Of a stretch of DNA of 64,000 nt, positions 24,198 to 30,973 are shown piece after piece. The position numbers and the translations under genes were made by a program. Under the pieces are notes generated by a model, which was not told where the DNA came from, searched no databases, and saw only the letters and a list, made by a program, of their open reading frames with translations. This DNA comes from Maribacter cobaltidurans (GTDB lineage Bacteria > Bacteroidota > Bacteroidia > Flavobacteriales > Flavobacteriaceae), in contig NZ_CP022957.1 in NCBI RefSeq assembly GCF_002269385.1, positions 2,785,001 through 2,849,000 of the forward strand, written 5' to 3'. Numbering within the stretch: the stretch's first letter is position 1; each line of letters begins with the position of its first letter.

Positions 24198-24987
24198 TTT
24201 TCACTACGCCCCGAATTATTTTTTCGCTCCCACACATCCCATTACCATTGCATTGGTCGGGGCAGGGGGCAACGGTTCCCTTATATTGGCACGTTTGTCA
24301 AGGCTCGACCATGCCTTGGTGCAGTTGGGGCATCCAGGCCTCTATGTGACCGTTTTCGACGGGGACTTGGTACAGCCCTCGAACGTGGGCCGACAGCTCT
24401 ATGCCCCACAGGACGTTGGGGGCAACAAGGCCATTTGTGCCGTAACCAAGGTCAACCATACCTTCGGACTGCAATGGGATGCCGTTCCCGAACGGATAGG
24501 TGCGGACGATAAAAGATTGCACGCCAATTTGATCATTAGCTGTGTGGACGGTGCCGATTTTCGGTTGGAACTGGCAAAGGTTTTGGAACACCCACACTCA
24601 AGTTCCTATCCCTATGAGAACCAACATTATTGGTTGGATCTGGGCAACGGAAAATACTTTGGTCAGTATGTCCTCGGAAATCTGCAACACAATGATCGGC
24701 CTTCGAATGGGGAGGTGCAAAACCAAAAGTTATATCATATCGTTGATTTGTTCCCCGACCTATTGGCGATGGAAAAAGAGGTCGAACAGGGAATGGGATG
24801 TAGCTATGCGGACAAGTTGCAGGAACAATCGCTGTTCATCAATGATGCCCTGTCATCGATGGCCGTCCATTGCCTTTATGAACTACTAACGAACAAAAAA
24901 ATCAAATATCACGGGGCATTCGTAAACCTTGAAACGGGCAGGACGAATCCGCTTCCCATAAAATCCAATATACATGCTATCGCTTGA
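24181..24987 (+). CDS. PRTRC system ThiF-family, E1-like adenylating enzyme
   Basis: A 268-residue ThiF/MoeB/E1-type protein. The ATP-binding loop is ALVGAGGNGS (residues 24-33); VFDGDLVQPSNVGRQLY gives Asp60, Asp62, Asn68, Arg71 and Gln72, and GGNKA gives Lys83, all in the spacing used to adenylate a C-terminal glycine. LIISCVDGADFR is the following strand. No CxxC zinc pairs are evident. It should activate the glycine of the PRTRC C protein. It overlaps the B gene by 17 bp and the next small membrane gene by 14 bp. The JAB-type PRTRC_A protease gene is not found in this window. Confidence 0.85.
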   Translation: MSMKTDFHYAPNYFFAPTHPITIALVGAGGNGSLILARLSRLDHALVQLGHPGLYVTVFDGDLVQPSNVGRQLYAPQDVGGNKAICAVTKVNHTFGLQWDAVPERIGADDKRLHANLIISCVDGADFRLELAKVLEHPHSSSYPYENQHYWLDLGNGKYFGQYVLGNLQHNDRPSNGEVQNQKLYHIVDLFPDLLAMEKEVEQGMGCSYADKLQEQSLFINDALSSMAVHCLYELLTNKKIKYHGAFVNLETGRTNPLPIKSNIHAIA

Positions 24988-25213
24988 AATTCTTTACGAA
25001 AAACTTCCCTTTTTGGGATTCATTATTTTTATATGGATTATTTTACAGGGAATTCTCAGGCTCAAACGTTTTTTGGGAATACCGTTTCTACTTTTTCTTT
25101 TCATCATGGTCGGCATTCCATTTATAAAAGATCTGGTATGGCTCTTCGGTGCAATGGAACTATCGGTCTGGGGATATTATATCGCTAAAAGATGGCCGAG
25201 GCCATATTCCTGA
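24974..25213 (+). CDS. Small membrane protein after the PRTRC cassette
   Basis: A 79-residue protein with three hydrophobic stretches (FLGFIIFIWIILQGIL, FLGIPFLLFLFIMVGI and a weaker LVWLFGAMELSVWGY). It starts 14 bp inside the ThiF gene, which argues for coupling to the PRTRC operon, but I do not recognise the family. It could anchor the PRTRC products at the membrane, or be a chance frame in an AT-rich stretch; the dense hydrophobic pattern favours a real gene. Confidence 0.5.
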   Translation: MLSLEILYEKLPFLGFIIFIWIILQGILRLKRFLGIPFLLFLFIMVGIPFIKDLVWLFGAMELSVWGYYIAKRWPRPYS

Positions 25214-25576
25214 TCTTACCATTGGAATGATCGTTCTTATTGGTTCGTCTTTTTCTCTCCCTCCCCATGGTTTCTGCGGGAATTGAAAACCCTCCACCTT
25301 CAAGCCTGACCGAGCGAGCACGCTGCGCTGGCTCGCATTCGGTCGTCTTTCCGGCTACTGATTTTCAACCCCCTCGAAACGGGATGCAAAAGTATGGAAG
25401 CCCCTATCGGGGTCCCATACCTTTGCGGAACGTGTTTTGTAGTTCCATTCGTATAAGATTTTTGTTCAATGTTTTTACCATCCATTTCTGTGTGTAAGAT
25501 ATTTGGCCGATTTTTTTAGGTAAACAAGTTGGAACGCAATTATGGTAGGAATAGAATAATTATCCCAAAAGTATTT
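25214..25576. other. Gap between PRTRC and AbiE modules, with a strong hairpin
   Basis: No credible gene. An imperfect inverted repeat at 25308-25344 pairs GACCGAGCGAGC with GCTCGC-AT-TCGGTC around an 11-base loop. TTGAAAA (25283) and TTTTCAA (25363) add an outer pair. The stretch is GC-rich at 25260-25440 and then AT-rich towards the AbiE promoter. It may be a transcription terminator without a clear T-run, or the remnant of a junction. Confidence 0.4.
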
Positions 25577-25605
25577 TGTAACAAAAATTTACTAAATTTG
25601 TTACA
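25577..25605. promoter_or_regulatory. Inverted-repeat operator and promoter of the AbiE pair
   Basis: TGTAACAAA and TTTGTTACA form perfect 9-bp arms separated by 11 bases. A TAAATTTG -7 element overlaps the right arm, 17 bp before the ATG at 25623. AbiEi antitoxins are known to repress their own promoter by binding inverted repeats, so this is the natural operator. Confidence 0.65.
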
Positions 25606-25622
25606 GATAAGATGAATGTGTT

Positions 25623-26225
25623 ATGCAGAGTGTTGAGTCCAAAATAAAAAAATCCATTTCCAAAAAGGAGCGGGGAGAATTAGTGTTCCCCGATGATTTT
25701 CGGGGATTAGGTTCATCTGAAGCTATACGGTTGGCCCTCCACAGGATTGAAAAAGAAGGTTATATAAAAAGAGTGGCCCAAGGAATCTATGTCCGTCCCA
25801 AGATAAGTAAATATGCGGGAGAGGTATTGCCAACGGCAGAGGAGATTGCCATGGCCATAGCCAAAAGGGACAAGATCAGGTTGGTACCTACCGGGGTATA
25901 TGCTTTAAGTGCATTGGGGCTTAGCACACAGGTACCCATGAAACTTGTCTTTCTTACCGATGGAGCTCCCCGGGAAATAAAATTGGGGAAACGAAGCATA
26001 AAACTAAAGAAGACCACTCCCAAGAATTTATCGGCCAAGGGAGAGATAAGCAGACTTGTCATACAGGCCCTTCGCGAGATTGGAAAGGAACAAGTAACGG
26101 ACGAGGAAGAATCTAAAATAATAGCCCTCTTGAAAAAAGAAGACCAAAAAGACCTGCTTCACGATATAGCACTGGCCCCGGCATGGATTCGGAAAATTAT
26201 GGAAAAGAGCTTGGACAATGAATAA
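25623..26225 (+). CDS. abiEi: AbiEi-like antitoxin (type IV toxin-antitoxin)
   Basis: A 200-residue antitoxin of the DUF6088/AbiEi type. The N-terminal winged helix is visible in LVFPDDFRGLGSSEAIRLAL and YIKRVAQGIYVRP, followed by VLPTAEEIAMAIAKRDKIRL and the family block VYALSALGLSTQVPMKLVFLTDG. The C-terminal part is helical. It should bind the operator at 25577-25605 and counter the nucleotidyltransferase toxin encoded 2 bp downstream. AbiE pairs act in phage abortive infection and in stabilising mobile DNA; this fits the element. The start is supported by its distance from the promoter. Confidence 0.85.
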   Translation: MQSVESKIKKSISKKERGELVFPDDFRGLGSSEAIRLALHRIEKEGYIKRVAQGIYVRPKISKYAGEVLPTAEEIAMAIAKRDKIRLVPTGVYALSALGLSTQVPMKLVFLTDGAPREIKLGKRSIKLKKTTPKNLSAKGEISRLVIQALREIGKEQVTDEEESKIIALLKKEDQKDLLHDIALAPAWIRKIMEKSLDNE

Positions 26226-26227
26226 AA

Positions 26228-27265
26228 ATGAATAAAATGAAATTTTACGATATACCCAAAGAAGATAGGCTTGCCATCTTTAAAAATGTAGAAGGCAAAA
26301 CGGGAATACCAGATTTTGCGGTTGAAAAGGACTGGTGGGTCGTCAGTACATTGGGAATAATATTTGAAATGGGGATAGCGGAACATTTGGTCTTTAAGGG
26401 CGGGACGTCGCTAAGCAAGGCTTGGAAACTGATCGATCGATTTAGCGAAGATATCGACCTTGCCGTTGACCGGGGATTTTTTGGATATTCAGGGGAGCTA
26501 TCAAAAAAACAGCTGACCAAGCTGAGGAAAGAAACGAGTTCCTATATTTCAGGGAAATTTTATCCAGAGTTGCAGCAGCGATTTAAGAGCAATGGATTTA
26601 AGGATGTGGGTTTCAATATCATTCCGGCCGAATCAAGCGACCAAGACCCTCGTATCATAGAAATCTATTATCCATTTCTGACCAAATCCCCCGGATACAT
26701 CCAACCAAGGGTACAAGTTGAAATTGGCTGTCGTTCTCTAAGGGAACCATTTCAATCAAAACCGATAAGCTCCTTTGTGGACGAAGAATATCCCGATGCC
26801 GAATTTGTAGCGCCTCCAGTAAAGGTTCCATCCGTAACCCCTGAAAGGACTTTTTTAGAAAAACTTTTTCTATTGCATGAGGAATTCCAACGTCCCAAGG
26901 AAAAGATAAGGGTGGATAGGCTAAGCCGTCATTTGTACGATATTTTCCAATTATCGAAAACGGAATTTGCGGTCAATGCCATCCACGACAAAGGTTTATA
27001 TGAAACCATTGTAAATCATAGATATGTATTCACAAAACTTGGTGGGGTCGATTATAATCTGCATCGACCTCAGGATATACGGCCCATCCCACCCCCTGAG
27101 TATGAGGACGATTGGAAGGCAGATTATAAAACCATGCAAGAGCAAATGATTTATGGGGATTCCCCAGCCTATGAAAATTTGGTCAAGGGAATCCAAGGAT
27201 TTTTAGAAAAGATGAATGTTTTGGATTGGAGAATGGGAGTGGAATTTCCCTTACCCAAAAGTTGA
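26228..27265 (+). CDS. abiEii: AbiEii-family nucleotidyltransferase toxin
   Basis: A 345-residue protein of the AbiEii/AbiGii toxin family. The nucleotidyltransferase signature is VFKGGTSLSKAWKLIDRFSEDIDL (split here as GGTS at 58-61 and Asp75/Asp77), with VQVEIGCRSL as a further strand and RTFLEKLFLLHEEFQ as the conserved helical block. It should transfer nucleotides to an RNA target, stopping growth. It starts 2 bp after the antitoxin gene. ATG at 26237 is an alternative start. Length is normal and no catalytic residue is missing. Confidence 0.85.
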   Translation: MNKMKFYDIPKEDRLAIFKNVEGKTGIPDFAVEKDWWVVSTLGIIFEMGIAEHLVFKGGTSLSKAWKLIDRFSEDIDLAVDRGFFGYSGELSKKQLTKLRKETSSYISGKFYPELQQRFKSNGFKDVGFNIIPAESSDQDPRIIEIYYPFLTKSPGYIQPRVQVEIGCRSLREPFQSKPISSFVDEEYPDAEFVAPPVKVPSVTPERTFLEKLFLLHEEFQRPKEKIRVDRLSRHLYDIFQLSKTEFAVNAIHDKGLYETIVNHRYVFTKLGGVDYNLHRPQDIRPIPPPEYEDDWKADYKTMQEQMIYGDSPAYENLVKGIQGFLEKMNVLDWRMGVEFPLPKS

Positions 27266-27345
27266 GATCAATTTGGGCAGGACAACCATATAAACGAATC
27301 AAATAGGAATAAAGACTATATAATCGGAATCCATAATGGATGATG

Positions 27346-27378
27346 TTTGATATGAACACCTAAATTTAATCATCTTTG
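27346..27378 (+). promoter_or_regulatory. Candidate promoter for the small membrane protein gene
   Basis: TTTG (27346-27349), 21 bases, then CATCTTTG (27371-27378), one mismatch from TAnnTTTG. It ends 25 bp before the ATG at 27404. Confidence 0.45.
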
Positions 27379-27403
27379 TTATCGATTAAAGAATCAATGA
27401 GTT

Positions 27404-27628
27404 ATGGGAAAAATTAAAAAATTTAATTCGGACACCTTCTTAAGGATATTCGCCCTATTAATGTCCGTGTCGCTGTGTTCTTGGATCGCACCACTTGTTT
27501 TTGAATTAGAGGTTAATGAGATTAAAGTGGTCTACATGATAAGAACATTCACTTTCGTTATGATTACTTTAATGATTATTGTTCCGTTAATTTTATTCTC
27601 TTTCGAAAAACCAAAAAAGTACAAATAG
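27404..27628 (+). CDS. Small two-helix membrane protein
   Basis: A 74-residue protein with two membrane segments (FLRIFALLMSVSLCSWIAPLVF and FTFVMITLMIIVPLILFS) and a short basic tail ending KPKKYK. Not recognised. It stands alone behind a candidate promoter, in the variable region between the AbiE pair and the mobilisation genes, and could be cargo. Confidence 0.55.
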   Translation: MGKIKKFNSDTFLRIFALLMSVSLCSWIAPLVFELEVNEIKVVYMIRTFTFVMITLMIIVPLILFSFEKPKKYK

Positions 27629-27705
27629 GCAATTAAAACGAATAGGAATGCCAGAAGACGAATTTTCCATACAGGTAAAGTCAAAATAGCAAGGAGAATA
27701 CCTTG

Positions 27706-27834
27706 ATGGATTTGTACGGTCTTCCCATTTATAAGGAAGAAGTTATAGACTATCTTTTGGAGGGTAATTGCGATAATCAGTTTCTGCTATTTATGTTCTC
27801 TTCAAAAGGGTGGATACGGCCAAGAACGAAGTGA
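27706..27834 (+). CDS. Possible 42-residue small protein
   Basis: A short frame (MDLYGLPIYKEEVIDYLL...) begins at ATG 27706, with AAGGAG 9 bases upstream, an unusually good ribosome site for this group. It ends at a TGA overlapping another ATG (GTGATG) whose frame stops after 11 codons. A single-base shift would join the two, so this may be a decayed gene rather than an intact small one. Nothing else is seen between 27629 and 27878. Confidence 0.35.
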   Translation: MDLYGLPIYKEEVIDYLLEGNCDNQFLLFMFSSKGWIRPRTK

Positions 27835-27878
27835 TGTATTATTTGAATCTTTTCCGTTACATTGATTAAATTTATACC

Positions 27879-28667
27879 ATGTCGGAAACCCTATATAAAG
27901 TACTGGATTTCAGTCGGCCGATAGGCCGACAGTCGTTCAGGGAAGTCATTAGTGAACTGGATGGTCATTCCCCTTCCCACAAAAAGTCTGCGCTTTCAGA
28001 AGGGCAACTGAAAACCCTTATCGCGGCCATCTTTACGTATGGACTTCATTATGACGAAGTCCCCAAAGAGCAAAGGGAACTGCTGTTAAAGGCAATTCTG
28101 GAAGATAAACAACCGCTGTTTGACCTGTCCCAAACCTTTGGAAGACATCTGATGAACAACCTGGGTAATTCCGCGAAATTACAGATGGAAGCACTAAAAA
28201 ATATCGAATATGACTTTAAACGGCCATTGTCCAATGAACCGCTAGTGGATTTTGTAGAAATGGAACTCTTGGATCAGACCACCTCGTACCGGAAATGGGA
28301 ATATGGCCGATTCTCCGTAGTTTACATGGCCGCTCATTTATCGAAGCATGTCGGATGGGAAAGTATGGAGAAAACCGTGAAAGAAAAGAAGCTCCTTCCC
28401 GAAGGTTATCTCAAAAGTCTTGGTAAGGAATTGGAAAATGCCCGCTATGGTCTCGATGCCCACGAACAATTACTGCTACATCTTATCGTAAAGGCCAAGC
28501 TCTGGCCAAAAAAGACTACCATGGCCGATTATTTATTGGCGGGTTCGATAACACAACAACACATTTTGGGCCTCTCCCTCCGGTCCGAAAAACTTGCCAA
28601 CGCTTTGGTAAATGCTATAGAGCGAACTCCAACCATAAACAGACGCAGGGGCGGCCCTAAATTATGA
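27879..28667 (+). CDS. Unknown element protein, 262 residues
   Basis: A soluble, helix-rich protein (SALSEGQLKTLIAAIFTYGL, FGRHLMNNLGNSAKLQMEAL, then a basic tail RRRGGPKL). Not recognised. It overlaps the next gene by 4 bp (ATGA), so the pair is one operon. The position just before the candidate oriT and relaxase genes suggests a mobilisation or replication-linked role, but no motif supports this. Confidence 0.6.
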   Translation: MSETLYKVLDFSRPIGRQSFREVISELDGHSPSHKKSALSEGQLKTLIAAIFTYGLHYDEVPKEQRELLLKAILEDKQPLFDLSQTFGRHLMNNLGNSAKLQMEALKNIEYDFKRPLSNEPLVDFVEMELLDQTTSYRKWEYGRFSVVYMAAHLSKHVGWESMEKTVKEKKLLPEGYLKSLGKELENARYGLDAHEQLLLHLIVKAKLWPKKTTMADYLLAGSITQQHILGLSLRSEKLANALVNAIERTPTINRRRGGPKL

Positions 28668-29149
28668 TTCCATCGGAAAAACTGCTCAGCTATCTGGAAG
28701 ATTTGGCCAAGAAGGAACATCCCGAGGTCAACGGCAAGGAATATTCCCGATTACAGGTCCTATTGGCCGAGCGTTTGGTACGCGATGTACAAAATGCCAT
28801 CGGCATCGCTTCGCAGAAACCGAAACTTTCCCGCAGGAGGGCCTTTATCGTAATCTTGGAAGAACTTTATTACAATGTCCCTAAATATCCCAAAGATCTT
28901 ACCCTTCAAGGTATCCACAGAAGGGCATCCCAACGGTTCGAGTATATGAACAGGGACATAAAATCCTTTACCACACCTACGGATGTGCATCCCAAGGACC
29001 CCTGTACTTTTTATGAGGACAACGCCCATGGCAAGGCACGCTATAGATCCGCATTAAAGCATCTCGTATTGGAATCCCATAGATACTTTGAGGTTCCTGA
29101 AGCGGAGGCCTCCCTCAAAATCCTTTTTGAGGACGTAGAACTCTGCTAA
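28664..29149 (+). CDS. Unknown element protein, 161 residues
   Basis: A basic soluble protein. Helices YLEDLAKKEHPEVNGKEYSRL and LAERLVRDVQNAIGIASQK are followed by LSRRRAFIVILEELYYNVP and IHRRASQRFEYMNRDIK. The Arg-rich middle could contact nucleic acid. Not recognised. It is coupled to the preceding gene by an ATGA overlap and ends just before the inverted-repeat region that I call the candidate oriT. Confidence 0.6.
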   Translation: MIPSEKLLSYLEDLAKKEHPEVNGKEYSRLQVLLAERLVRDVQNAIGIASQKPKLSRRRAFIVILEELYYNVPKYPKDLTLQGIHRRASQRFEYMNRDIKSFTTPTDVHPKDPCTFYEDNAHGKARYRSALKHLVLESHRYFEVPEAEASLKILFEDVELC

Positions 29150-29321
29150 ATCCATTTACCGTACAACACTCCGTGTACGGCAAAGCCCTTACTGACTTGC
29201 GATATGTTCTAGGTTTGGCCTAAGTTAATCGGAGGTCACGTAGCAAGCCATGTTTTTGCAAGCAAAAACCGCTCACTTTGTTCGCGAGGCTTGTTGGGGA
29301 TCCTCCCCAAACCCCTGAATT
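29150..29321. other. Candidate origin of transfer (oriT) with nested inverted repeats
   Basis: This 172-base non-coding stretch directly precedes the MobC-like and relaxase genes, the normal site of oriT. It holds CCGTACA/TGTACGG (29159-29180), a perfect GTTTTTGC-AA-GCAAAAAC hairpin (29252-29269) nested in a longer CAAGCC/GGCTTG pair (29244-29293), and GGGGATCCTCCCC at about 29296-29308. The nick site cannot be identified from sequence alone. Confidence 0.55.
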
Positions 29322-29663
29322 ATGGCACGGCCAAAAAAAGATATTGAATCACTCAAGGCGATACGGGTCAATGTACGCATGACGGTCAATGAATACCTTA
29401 TCGTTTCCGGAAATGCGGCCGCTTTAGGCATGGGCATACCGGATTATATTCGAAAAAAGGTAACGGGCAGACCACTTCCAAGAACCAAGGTTACGCCAGA
29501 GGATAGAAGATTGTTCGTTGAGCTGAGCCGGATCGGCAACAACATCAACCAACTTACGAAAAAGTCTCATTTGGGCATACACGCCCCTAAGAATCTATAT
29601 AGTCATTTAAGAGAGTTACAGCATCTTTTGCAGGAACTAAAGTCGAAAATTGTCAACAAATGA
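29322..29663 (+). CDS. MobC-like relaxosome accessory protein
   Basis: A 113-residue basic protein. The N-terminal IRVNVRMTVNEYLIVSGNAAALGM has the strand-helix-helix form of ribbon-helix-helix DNA binders, and the C-terminal LFVELSRIGNNINQLTKKSH carries the GNNINQL signature of the bacterial MobC mobilisation family. It should bind oriT and help the relaxase open the nick site. The stop overlaps the relaxase start by 4 bp (ATGA). Confidence 0.85.
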   Translation: MARPKKDIESLKAIRVNVRMTVNEYLIVSGNAAALGMGIPDYIRKKVTGRPLPRTKVTPEDRRLFVELSRIGNNINQLTKKSHLGIHAPKNLYSHLRELQHLLQELKSKIVNK

Positions 29664-30694
29664 TAGCCAAACAGATAAAGGGAAAGGATTTTTATGGACT
29701 GTTGGCCTACAACCAAAAAAAGGTGGAACTGGGCCAGGCCGTTGTTCTGGACGCGAATATAGATTTGGGCAGCTCTGTTGACATGACCAAGGAGTTCAAT
29801 TTGATTCGGCAGTTACGCCCTAGGCTCGGTAAAGCAGTCTATCATGTTTCCTTGAACCTGCCGCCTGGCGATAAGATGCGTGATAGTGAATTCGTTGCGA
29901 TGGGACTGGACTATCTAAACGGAATGGGATTCGATGACAACCAATACATTATGTACCGCCATGATGACCAAAGCCACCAACACATCCATATCGTTGCCAA
30001 TAGGGTAAAACTATCCGGAGCATTGGTCAGTGATAGCAGAGACTATGAGCGCAGCGAACGCTTGGTGCGAAAGCTGGAAAAGAAATATGGTCTTTCACAA
30101 CTGCCAGACGCAAGCTTGGAAAGAGAGGCGGCACTCACCCAAAAAGAGATAGAGAAATCGCTCCGGACGGGCAACCCACCGATTAAAAGCCTGCTTCAAC
30201 ATCAATTGAGGGAGGCATTAAAACGTTCAGCTACTACACAAGAGATTATAGACCAATTACGGTCAAGAGAAATTCGTCCAAAATTCAATATCAGCAAGAC
30301 CACTGGAAGGGTCTCCGGTATCTCCTTCAAATATGAAGGAGTGATTTATAAGGGCAGCAGCCTAGGCCGAAAATATTCATGGAACAACATCATAAAACAA
30401 ATCGATTATGAACAAATCAGAGACCGTACAGTTATTCTCGAAAATAATCATGCAGAACAAGGAAATAAAGGAGTTGTTGCTCCGGATTCAGGCCCATCAA
30501 GGAACATTGTCGGAGAAACAAAAGATGCTGAGGGAGGGACAATCCAAATTAGTGAAAAATCAAAATACGATTTGGGAGGTACTCAAAAGGATGGCCTAGA
30601 TGACGAATCCTTCACTCCGTTCAAGATAGAGTTGGAAGATTTCGACCGCAGGAAGCGCAGGAGTAAGAAGAAGAAAAAAGAAAGGGGTTTATAA
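29660..30694 (+). CDS. MOBP-type relaxase
   Basis: A 344-residue relaxase that should nick oriT and lead the strand into the recipient. The N-terminal FYGLLAY offers Tyr12 and Tyr17, Tyr17 being the likely nucleophile. AVYHVSLNLPPGDK is the usual second motif. YRHDDQSHQHIHIVANRV gives the metal-binding His cluster (His106, 108, 110). The C-terminal ~120 residues are low-complexity and basic, ending in a KKKKK tail. It pairs with the MobC-like gene and uses the coupling protein at 4252-6717. An alternate-frame ORF lies in its last third. Confidence 0.85.
   Translation: MIAKQIKGKDFYGLLAYNQKKVELGQAVVLDANIDLGSSVDMTKEFNLIRQLRPRLGKAVYHVSLNLPPGDKMRDSEFVAMGLDYLNGMGFDDNQYIMYRHDDQSHQHIHIVANRVKLSGALVSDSRDYERSERLVRKLEKKYGLSQLPDASLEREAALTQKEIEKSLRTGNPPIKSLLQHQLREALKRSATTQEIIDQLRSREIRPKFNISKTTGRVSGISFKYEGVIYKGSSLGRKYSWNNIIKQIDYEQIRDRTVILENNHAEQGNKGVVAPDSGPSRNIVGETKDAEGGTIQISEKSKYDLGGTQKDGLDDESFTPFKIELEDFDRRKRRSKKKKKERGL
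30408..30599 (+). CDS. Possible overlapping 63-residue coiled-coil protein inside the relaxase gene
   Basis: A second plus-strand frame runs inside the relaxase gene from an ATG at 30408. Its product (MNKSETVQLFSKIIMQNKEI ... LREGQSKLVKNQNTIWEVLK) reads like a well-behaved amphipathic coiled coil, more protein-like than the relaxase frame across the same bases, which is disordered. This is a candidate overprinted gene. No ribosome site is visible. It may be chance. Confidence 0.3.
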   Translation: MNKSETVQLFSKIIMQNKEIKELLLRIQAHQGTLSEKQKMLREGQSKLVKNQNTIWEVLKRMA

Positions 30695-30702
30695 TATATA
30701 TC

Positions 30703-30900
30703 ATGGAGGGAGGCTTGGTCAGCGATAAATTGTTGAATGCCTTGGTGGATAGCTTATCCGTCGAAGATTTACAAGCTATTATGTCCCAGAAGATAGCTAA
30801 GGAATGTGCTGACCATAAACCAAAACCAATGACTGAAAGAGAAAAACTAAAAAAACATTATAGAAACCTCTTCATTTCCATGGGCAAGCTTCACTTGTAA
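30703..30900 (+). CDS. Unknown small protein, 65 residues
   Basis: A short charged protein (GLVSDKLLNALVDSLSVEDLQAI..., basic C-terminus). It starts 8 bp after the relaxase stop, so co-transcription is likely. Not recognised. The convergent integrase gene ends 73 bp further on. Confidence 0.5.
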   Translation: MEGGLVSDKLLNALVDSLSVEDLQAIMSQKIAKECADHKPKPMTEREKLKKHYRNLFISMGKLHL

Positions 30901-30973
30901 AAATAGGAATCACTGTTATTAGCTAAACAAAATTCAATTATTACAATAGTATTTTTTATCAGTTAATCTTGAA

